Source: Primula veris (lineage: Eukaryota; Streptophyta; Magnoliopsida; Ericales; Primulaceae). From it: a stretch of 64,000 nucleotides of DNA. The position numbers were made by a program, and so were the translations under genes. How positions within the stretch are numbered: position 1 is the stretch's first letter; the number at the start of each line of letters is the position of its first letter. Positions 55,976 to 64,000 of the stretch are shown piece after piece. Location of the stretch: assembly GCA_963682055.1 (NCBI GenBank), contig OY821749.1, forward strand, positions 1,724,336-1,788,335, in the 5' to 3' direction. The notes beneath the pieces were generated by a model. The model worked only from the letters and a program-made list of their open reading frames with translations. It was not told where the DNA came from and searched no databases.

Positions 55976-57164
55976 AAAGGTTTGATTTGTTACTGTTTTT
56001 ATATGTTGTTTGTTATCATTTTAATGTTTGTGTGTGCAGCATTTAACAGGAATGTATCTAAAGTTTCTGTTATCTTTAAGATTCAAAAAAATGAACCATA
56101 TTTCTCGTTTGCAGTTGTTCTGTATCTGTTACGATGGTGTTTTGTTTTCTTTCTTAATATCATTGACTGGGTGAACAGTCTTTCACTGTTTAGTTGTACC
56201 AATATTACTTTATATTGGAGTTCTATCCTCTAATCGATTTTACAAGTCTATACTAATGACCAAGTGTTGTGCTCTTTGCTTTTCCAATGATTTGCTTGCT
56301 GGTCTGACGAGGTTATACATTTGTCTCATCATTTACTTCGGTTCTTTACTAACACTTGCAGAAGATTAACTCGTCTTGTCTGTTTATGAGCATCATAGGA
56401 TGGAACCTAGATATAACAACTTTTATGCGTCCTAGCTTTTGAGGTTTATTAAAATCATTGAACTCGGAATAGCTTTTGAAACTGTGTATTGAATTATTTT
56501 TTTTAGCTCGTTGATAATAAAATTATTGAATTATTAAGTTCTGATGGTGGAGGTTGTTAAGAGGCTCTGGATTGAGATGAAATAATAAACATTATCTTGT
56601 CTCTCGTTACATAAATCTGCATTTACTTTCTTCCTTTCTCACGTTGTGTTTGTCTACTTCGTTGATAATAAAAAGCATTTTGGGAATTCATTTTTGACAG
56701 CATTTTGGGGTTGTGTCTGTTATTTTTATTCGTTTATTTTGAAATTTGTTTGGTCAAAATATGTATAGAACTGTTGTCTACCGATGCATATGTGGAAATA
56801 TTGAGGACCAGGTGCATTACCAATTCTCTTTATTTGAAGATAGTGCAAGGGCTAAAAGGTGTTAAGAATTGTTACATTTATCTCGCACGAAGTACATATG
56901 TTTAAGGACCATAGTATACTTTCATTTAGAGTTTTGGCTTTTGTAGTATAATGAGACCGGAATTAACCATTTGTTTGGTTGGTAAACTGATATTTGGATT
57001 TGTCTTGTCTGAATACTTGTATGTGGACCATATCTACAAAGAATTTTAATCTGCACAAGTTATGAGCTGAATTGTATTAGTTGACAAATGACAAGTACTA
57101 GACAATCCATTCAAGTTTGATTGATAAACAACTAATAGCAATTTTAGAAGCCGATTGTTAGTGA
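55976..57164. other. 3' flank of eIF3d, no other gene seen
   Basis: Contains the eIF3d 3' UTR (position of poly(A) site not fixed) and U-rich unique DNA. Open frames here have no recognisable domain. Confidence 0.45.
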
Positions 57165-57625
57165 TAAGGAGGATATTTGAACACAACATATGATGGAAAC
57201 TGACATAGTGAGGATTGGAATATGGTGCATGATTTGATAATGGGGATATATGAACACAACATATGATGGAAACCGACATAGTGATGGTTGGAATATGGTG
57301 CATGATTTGTTTCATTGTTTGTACTTGTGAATGTTTAGTTTTACGAGTTCGTACCCTGGTGTCAATTGTTGTGCTCTTATCTTTTGTTTGTGTTTGTACG
57401 AATGCTCCTTTATTTTTTGAGATTGTTATTGTTGGACTTGACTGAAAGTTAATATGATGGAAACTGGCATAGAATATTGTACCTGATTTGCTTCACTGTC
57501 TGTACTTGTGAATGTTTAGTTTTAAGAGTCTGTACTCTTGTTTCAATTTTTGTGCTCGCCTTCTTTTTTTGTTGTACAAATGCTCCTATGTTTTTTGAAA
57601 TTGTTATTGATGGACTGGATGGAAT
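57165..57625 (+). repeat. Nested tandem duplications downstream of eIF3d
   Basis: A ~75-bp unit (GAACACAACATATGATGGAA ... ATATGGTGCATGATTTG) occurs at about 57178 and 57250. A ~190-bp unit (GATGGAAACYGRCATAG, TGTACTTGTGAATGTTTAGT, AAATTGTTATTG) occurs at about 57263-57440 and 57453-57620. Apparent ORFs run through both copies but diverge in frame, so I do not call a gene. Confidence 0.75.
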
Positions 57626-58903
57626 TGCACTAAGTAGTGATGTCCACATTAGACTGAGATCAACAATCAATCTTGGTTATTTTTTTATTAGCATATTGTA
57701 TGTAGGTAAATTGTTTTAACCTGAACCTGAAGTCACAACTTCTGATCATAATATTCTTGTTGGAGGGTTAATTGATGATAAATGACAAAATCGTAAGATT
57801 AGGCTAGTATGGTGCTCTTTGGCATCTATATTGTTCTGAAAAAGTGTTTTCTCTTTGCATATATTATTATCCTGGTATAATCTATGGATCGAGTGTGTAG
57901 ATGATACCACATGGTAGTATTGCAGCATTTGAAATTTACTGAAAGCTTTTAATTAGAAATTCACGAGCAGCTACGATATTCTTACATTTGGGATATTCTT
58001 ACATTTGGATGATCCTATATTTTCTCTGTATGCCTTGATCTGACCTTTTAGCAGTATAAGACTGAATCTAGGGGTACATAGACAAATAAGATTCCAAGGT
58101 CAAGTTAGGTTCTTAGACTCGAAGCTGGAAAACCAAAGGCTGTTATTTATCAATTACACTTCATTCTTACTTTATGCTTGCTATCTTCTTTGTTTCTCAT
58201 ATTATAATAATACGTGTCATTTTTCATGAAATTGATCCAGTCTTTTTGAAATTTCAGGATCTTAACATGGGCTAGCAGTTGTGGAAGCCAGATAAAAAGT
58301 TTGTTTTGCAATGCAGAATTCAACCTGATCTCAACTTGTTCCCTATTTATTTAATTGTCTTGTTAAAGATTTCAAGTTTTGGAGCTTTGTTATGTTTTAT
58401 GGTTTACTTGTGTTTCTCTTTAGTTTAATGCTATTATCGAGGTACAATTGCTTGTTCTTCAAACGTTTGGGGAAACTTTTTTCACATTTAAGTTTTTATA
58501 CTTTATGGAATACAACGGTATGGATATATGAAGCCTTTGTTATTTTTTTCTAAATATTGTCCATGGGAATATTGCGAATGAAGTGGTATTTGCTATTTGC
58601 TTGGCTTTGGTTTCTTCGGTTACAACCTTCAATTATCTTTACATTGACTTCTACTTCTCGCCATTCTCTCCGGGCATGACCGACTCAAACAAACCCTCTC
58701 CATTTACTTCTTGTAAATAGGGCAGCGATTAGAAATTTTAAAATGTTTTATAACATGAGAATCTAAATATTTGTTTGTCTTTTCATGCACAGTGATTTTG
58801 TAAAACGATTATACATAATAGTGTAACAACACAACACTAATTAATGAGTTATCATCTTTACTCATATTTAAGCTCACATTTGACTAATTTTTAATAGAAT
58901 TAT
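57626..58903. other. Intergenic, nothing recognised
   Basis: AT-rich. ATTCTTACATTTGG is repeated near 57988. No gene or transposon end is seen. Confidence 0.4.
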
Positions 58904-58981
58904 TAATTCAAAAGAGCAACAACAAAGGGAAATAAAGGCTAGTAATTCAAAAGAGCAACAACAAAGGGAAATAAAGGCTAG
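58904..58981 (+). repeat. Perfect 39-bp tandem duplication
   Basis: TAATTCAAAAGAGCAACAAC plus 19 further bases is present twice without a difference (58904-58942 and 58943-58981). Confidence 0.95.
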
Positions 58982-59353
58982 CTTACAAACGGAGAAATAA
59001 CTGAATTATGGAAATTCTTTTATAAAATACTTTAAAAGAATAGGAGTGGGACTAATTCATAGTCAATATTATCCAGCCAAAGAATAGGAAGTAACGAACC
59101 CAGTGTAGCAGTGTTGAATAAATAAAATTTAATACTTTTATTCAAATATTTTAGCCGTCATATTTGTCAAAGTCACCTTCTATGAGGGTACCATTTTTCA
59201 AACAAATGTACACTAGGCACTTATCTACTACCCCTTGTTCTCTTCTTATATTATAAATAGAACTTTGTATGCATATATATTCTCTCATTCCAATTTGCTT
59301 GATAAATACAACTAAATCTTCACTCCAAACATAAAGAAACTTGCTTCAATTCA

Positions 59354-59587
59354 ATGGCTACTCTCTTTCTTCTGTTATCGGAACTTATCAGGCATGAAAA
59401 TCCTGATATTTTTGCATTAGTACCGCCATCTCCTTCTTCTGTTTCTCCGAAACGTATGTGTACTACGTATAAAGCTAATTCGAGTTCTAAAAACATGTCA
59501 AGAATTAATTCAATGACATGCCGAAATATAGAGATTGTTGGTGCAAAGAAACTTGAAGGCTTGAAGATTTGTGTAGAGATCGTTTAA
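59354..59587 (+). CDS. Possible small protein (77 aa), unknown
   Basis: An uninterrupted frame, first ATG after a good TATA box (TATTATAAATAGAAC, about 59248-59262) and a ~75-nt CT/A-rich leader. This promoter-like spacing is the main reason to list it. The protein starts MATLFLLLSELIRHENPDIF, then a Pro/Ser stretch (PPSPSSVSPKR), a Ser/Asn-rich middle and a charged end. The first 12 residues are hydrophobic but too short and interrupted for a convincing signal peptide. I do not recognise a family. It could equally be a chance frame or a fragment. Confidence 0.35.
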   Translation: MATLFLLLSELIRHENPDIFALVPPSPSSVSPKRMCTTYKANSSSKNMSRINSMTCRNIEIVGAKKLEGLKICVEIV

Positions 59588-60488
59588 TGGCCTGAATATT
59601 GAGTTGTTAATTAACGAGGGCATACGATAGAGGCAAAATTGGCTTAAGGTTGAGGTGTTCGGATTCATATTCTTTATTTCAATGTTAATAGAAACAAGTA
59701 GATAATGAGATTAAAGTTATACTCAATCTTATTATGTGTTACTCGTGTAATATGTTTCATGTTTGTTAATCCAAAGATGTTAGAAGTTTAAAATGATTTT
59801 TGAGTAGTTGTTCAGCTGGCAATTTTCATATTTAGTTGTGAATAACTAATTAATTTGGTTTAAAGATGAAGTATTTCAACTAATTAAACATTTTTTTTTT
59901 TATCTTTTTCAAACAACTAATTAAACAAGAATTTGAAAGCATTACGAAAGTACACCAAATAAATACTTTTCATAGAAATATGAGATAATACAAACTCAAC
60001 AGAAGGATAGAGACAAACTCAATATAAAGAAGATGTTAATTTGTCTTTATCCTTGATTTGAAAGAGCAACTACATTATTAGATTAAAACTTGCAACATTC
60101 ATAATAAATTAACTTTTAACATATGTTAAATTTATCTTGTAGTTAAACATTACATTGAATGAATTTATATGAGCAATAAACCATATTTGATTTCATACCA
60201 ATAAATTCTAAACGTTCCTCTTAAGTCTTAATACTTGTTTGCTAAAGGTGACGAACCATTTTGTTGTGTTAACACATCATAACTCACATGTTCAACTTAA
60301 TTAATATTTGTTTTGTGCTTTGTATTCATTTGGTATTTATAGTTTGAGTCATGTTTTGAAGTATTTTGTCCATTAGATTATTTTGGAAAAGTCTAATAGA
60401 ATAATGGGGCAATCGAATAGTTTTGAATCACTTTATATGAGATTGTTTCTTATTTTATTTTGTTTTTTTTTTTCTCGGTTTTTTTGAA
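59588..60488. other. Intergenic, nothing recognised
   Basis: AT-rich, with poly-T runs near 59890 and 60465. No gene is seen. Confidence 0.4.
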
Positions 60489-60876
60489 GGAAAAATGTTA
60501 AAATGGTAACCAACCTATTAGCTTTCAATGATTTGGTATCCAAACTAACATATTTTTTAATTTGGTACCCAACTTATACATTTTCGCTCCAATTAAGTGA
60601 CTCAACACACATCCGATCATTTTAACCTAATTAACTCAAGCATATTAAGTTGCGGTTTTACTTTAAATTCTTTAATACAATAATTGAAGGTTTGATATAG
60701 GTTAATCAATAGTAAATGAGACTTAATATGTGTTAAAAACCAATAATCGAAGACAGGTTGAGTCCCTTAATTGAACTGAACACGTGTATATTAGATACCG
60801 AATTAGAAAAAAAGTGTTAGGTTGGACAGCAGATCACTAAAAGTTGATATGTTGAGTACCATTTTAGCAATTTTTC
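60489..60876. mobile_element. Fold-back MITE with AAAATGGTAC arms
   Basis: Left arm GGAAAAATGTTAAAATGGTA then CAACCTATTAGCTTTCAATG; right arm is the inverse (GTACCATTTTAGCAATTTTT preceded by CACTAAAAGTTGATATGTTG). The second arm element TAATTTGGTACCCAAC / GATACCGAATTAG also pairs. A close relative begins at 63615. Flanks are T-runs, so the target duplication cannot be read. Confidence 0.65.
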
Positions 60877-61206
60877 TTTTTTTTTTGGTTTTTATTTTTT
60901 TATTTTCAACCTTTTTTTAAGAGTTGTTTTACTATAAGTTCACAAGAGATGAAAACCAAATACTATTTACGTCAACTTTAGTATGCATTACTTATTCCTG
61001 GTAAGCTAGATAACACAATAAGTTTCACTACTTTATTTTTTTACGAAACCAGCTTAATTTTTTCGTCTTTTTAGAATTTTATTTTCCTAGTATCATAATT
61101 GGCATTCATAAAGGGAATTCATCAGCTCAGTGCATTGTATAAAGTGATATTTATACAATATGAATGAGATTTTGATTGTGTTTCGCAATTCAAACAAACA
61201 GTATTG

Positions 61207-61389
61207 CACTACAAAAAAAATACTCAAATAGCGACGGGATTAGTGACGATATTTTTTGTTACTAGCTTATTATCGACAATTTTTGTGACGGGTTTGTGAC
61301 AGTTTAGTTAATTTGTGACAACTTTTTAAATTAGTGACATACTTGTGACAGCTTTTGACTCTTAATAAATCAAGCATTATTTTGTAGTA
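61207..61389. mobile_element. CACTA-type MITE, copy 3 (183 bp)
   Basis: Starts CACTACAAAAAAAATACTC and ends TTTTGTAGTA (last base mutated from G). It is flanked by TTG on both sides (61204-61206 and 61390-61392). The first 45 bases match copy 1 almost exactly. Confidence 0.8.
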
Positions 61390-61636
61390 TTGTTTTAGCT
61401 CCCAAACATTTCAATGTACAAGCTTAATTAACAAAGCTAACATTTGCGAAACGTTAACCACAAAATGGTTTATATTGAGCTGTGACATGAATAAATTTGT
61501 GTATATTAAAGGTTCGTTAATGTGAACGTATAAGGAAGAGAAGAGAATACTTAGAAAAAAATTACAGAAAAAAAAAAAAGAAGAAGAAGAGAATATTACT
61601 TAGAAACTTTGTTTGAAAGAAGGAATGTGCATCTCT

Positions 61637-61945
61637 TAGGACCGGGCGAAAACCGAAAAAACCGAACCGGACCGATAACCGAATCGAAAAAGACTGAAAC
61701 CGAAAAACCGAAAAATTTCGGGTCGGTTTCGGTTTTCAATAAAACCGAACCGAAAAAGACCCAAAAAAATCGAAAAAGACCGAAAATAACTGAAAAAAAA
61801 CCGAAAAACAAAAAAAAACCAAAACTAGACGGGAAAAAACCGGTCCGGTTCTGTCAAAAAAATAAAGAGACTGAAACCGAAAAAAACCGAACCGAAAAAT
61901 ATGTTTGGTTTCGGTTTTGCTAAAAACCGAACCGAATCCAGTACT
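61637..61945. repeat. CCGAAAAACCG repeat, relative of 49658-49995
   Basis: Same build: ACCGGGCGAAAACCGAAAAA at the left, TTTCGGTTTTCAATAAAACC in the middle, and TTTCGGTTTTGCTAAAAACC then CCGAATCC at the right. Long open frames on both strands are caused by the repeat and do not encode a protein. Confidence 0.65.
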
Positions 61946-62389
61946 AGTGCCTACTATCAAATGAAAAGAATATACTCATATTATAATAAACGTCTGGTGT
62001 GACGACCGTTGTCGTCGCTTGAGTCGCCGAGAATTCCAATTATGATATAGAACTTAGATCCGCAAAGCAGCTACCAAGTTATTTGATTCAATGCACTATT
62101 TAAGAAACCTATAGAAAGTTTACATTGATGCTCTAGAAAATGAATTATACTACCACATTATGTGCAAATGGAGAAACACTATTATAAATTCGGCTTATCA
62201 TGTGATTACATATGTACAAAGTGTATAAAAAAGTTAGATGAGAAGGGTATACAATTAAATAATGATAACACCAAGTTAAGTCAATCCACTAATTACCACT
62301 TCTCATCCAATGAACAATTTTTTTTTTTCGTAAAAATATAATTTCATTATAACTAATTTGTAATTTTATCTTAAACAAAAAACCAAAAT
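61946..62389. other. Intergenic, nothing recognised
   Basis: AT-rich spacer with no gene or repeat end that I recognise. Confidence 0.4.
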
Positions 62390-62620
62390 TTGAAGTACAT
62401 TATTTTAATTTTAATTTTAGTGTAGATATTTTTGGGTTTTATTAATATGTGTTGGGTTTTAATGTGTTAAATTAATTTAAGGATAGTTATTATTGGTCGA
62501 CATTATTTTAATTTTAATTTTAAATTAATTTTAGTTAGATATTTTTGGATTTTCTAATATGTGTTGTGTTTTTAATGAGTCGAATTAATTAAATGTTAGT
62601 TATTATTGTGTTCACCAATA
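62390..62620 (+). repeat. ~115-bp imperfect tandem duplication
   Basis: CATTATTTTAATTTTAATTT, GATATTTTTGGRTTTT and TAATATGTGTTG recur in the same order at about 62398 and 62498, each followed by TTAGTTATTATTG. Confidence 0.75.
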
Positions 62621-63614
62621 AAAAAAATTGGTTCACATTTTTTTATTACCTTAATAATGATTTTAATATTTAGCAAATGTGCGGATAATGCTAGTATAAT
62701 ATGTAAAGAAAAATAGTAAATTCTTTTTTAGGAGGGAGAAACGCGTATAGTGGGTAGTGGGCTAATTAGATTTGAATTTTGAATTTCATATTACATAATT
62801 CGGCGTATATGATCGAGTATAATATAAATACCCACTTGTCAAATATTTATTGAATGATACACCATACACGTGATACACGGGGTGTAATATAGTGTTGCTT
62901 CTACAAGTATGTGAAACTGTAGGAGAGAAGTCACCCTTTGTTATAACACATTCTTATGAAACTATATATCATACTATTAATATAAATCAAAACAAGTATT
63001 TTGAAAATGTTCAATTTTGTCTAAATTTTTTAAAAATACTCTCACTCTAATATTGTAATCACTCTTAAATGCAATCACTCAATTCAAATACATAAATAAC
63101 TTAAAAAAATGTTATTTTTCACACATTTATATTACAAACAAAATCGTTGCGTATTTTTTATAAGAGTAAAACATTATGTTACTATTTATATACGATTGTT
63201 AATTAATTATATTTAATCATTCGATATTTAAATTTTTAAAAAAATATTAAGTTTATTTATCGGGATCATATCTATATCACTACGTATCGCATATGCAATG
63301 TGTGGGTAACGATTTTACAATTATATCTCACACTTTTCTTGTAGAAGTTGGGTCAGGTGGGGAACATATACACTACACTTTATTTTCAGGATAATATATG
63401 GATTTTAAGTTCATAAAAAGTCTCTGTACCTGCAAACACGGGTATCTAAATATCTTGTTTTATGTTGTTGCGAAATGCGATCAGTCGGATCGAAGGGCAG
63501 TTGTGCTTCGAGGCATTCAAGGCTTCATGCACCAAATTTATAAGTTAGAAAAATTCATTATGTTTGTTCTTGTAAATAGTTTATTGAGCAAACATACGAC
63601 GATCCATATTAACA
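62621..63614. other. Intergenic, nothing recognised
   Basis: AT-rich. A 76-codon frame at 63398-63628 has no recognisable domain and no supporting context, so I do not call it. Confidence 0.4.
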
Positions 63615-63780
63615 GGGAAAATTGTTAAAATGGTACCAAACCTATTAACTTTTAGCGATCTGATACCTAACCTAACACTTTTTCTAATTCGGTACCCAAC
63701 ATATACGTTTCGCTCTAATTTGGTACTCAACCTAACATTTTTTCTAATTTGATACCTATCATCTATTTTCACTCAAATTT
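63615..63780. mobile_element. Left arm of an AAAATGGTACC element (second copy)
   Basis: GGGAAAATTGTTAAAATGGT, then CCTATTAACTTTTAGCGATC and TAATTCGGTACCCAACATAT. It matches the arms of 60489-60876. The opposite arm is not seen before the window ends, so it is either cut by the window or incomplete. Confidence 0.55.
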
Positions 63781-64000
63781 TAAATTCTCTCAATTTGTTC
63801 CACAAGTTTATAAGATTTTAAATTATATTGTATTCAAATTTTAAAACATTTAATTTGGACATAATATTGTTTTAGACAATTTTTTTAATATTTAATGTTT
63901 AATTTTACTAATTTATACATTTATTTCAAAATAAATTGCGTTTGAATTTTCTTTTAAAAATAATTATTGGAATGTATTGATACATGTCTTATAGCAATTA

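Noticed and set aside
57263..57719. Two similar hydrophobic frames (60 and 80 codons) suggesting a tandem gene pair
   Set aside because: They lie on tandem duplicated DNA, differ by frame-shifting indels, and lack promoter or splice support.
61596..61960. Long open frames on both strands
   Set aside because: They come from the CCGAAAA repeat and its complement (Phe/Ser or Lys/Thr-rich), not from a gene.

Overview
The window is nuclear DNA of a flowering plant, most likely a eudicot. It is AT-rich, its genes are split by U-rich introns with GT..AG borders, and it is crowded with plant transposon families. I recognise five host genes with reasonable certainty: a DUF506 (PDDEXK-like) protein at 30703-32551 (+), a DUF538 protein at 35233-36146 (+), a small secreted-peptide precursor at 37932-38195 (+), the ER translocon channel SEC61 alpha at 40469-43874 (-, with a probable leader exon near 46.4 kb), and translation initiation factor eIF3 subunit d at 50180-55975 (+). 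The exon borders of the four multi-exon loci keep frame: SEC61 alpha sums to 475 aa, eIF3d to 567 aa, DUF506 to 310 aa and DUF538 to 137 aa.

The left third is one nested transposon. A Mutator-like element (MULE) spans 3382-24692. It has similar ends made of a 13-mer repeated about every 30 bp, and an imperfect 9-bp target duplication. It carries two convergent genes: an 11-exon gene for a ULP1/C48-type cysteine protease (3634-10233, +, 1022 codons by my exon model) and a MURA transposase (23722 to 11406, -). The transposase reading frame is intact except that a 9.68-kb Copia retrotransposon of Sirevirus type (13465-23147) sits inside its first coding exon. The Copia element has two 1256-bp LTRs that I read as identical, a perfect 5-bp target duplication, gag, pol and a third envelope-like ORF. 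The insertion is therefore very young, and the MULE was probably coding-competent until recently.

The most unusual signal is a short motif, TCAGACTGTTT, present about one hundred times in the MULE. It fills the introns and untranslated spacers of both MULE genes and is almost absent from exons. In several introns all copies lie in the sense of the transcript, with a copy just upstream of the 3' splice site. In others, opposed copies form perfect hairpins. The same nine-base word (TCAGACTGT) occurs in frame over the Ser-Asp-Cys codons of the protease active site. A different minisatellite sharing the core GACTGTTTT fills intron 1 of eIF3d.

The rest is intergenic DNA with small transposons: three copies of a 183-198-bp CACTA-type MITE with matching or nearly matching 3-bp duplications, several Stowaway-type MITEs, fold-back elements with GGTACC-type arms, hAT-like elements, low-complexity CCGAAC/CAACCCG repeats, and remnants of a LINE RNase H and a Copia pol. 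SEC61 alpha has a probable promoter ER-stress element (CCAAT-N9-CCACG) and a leader intron containing five tandem copies of a ~240-bp repeat.
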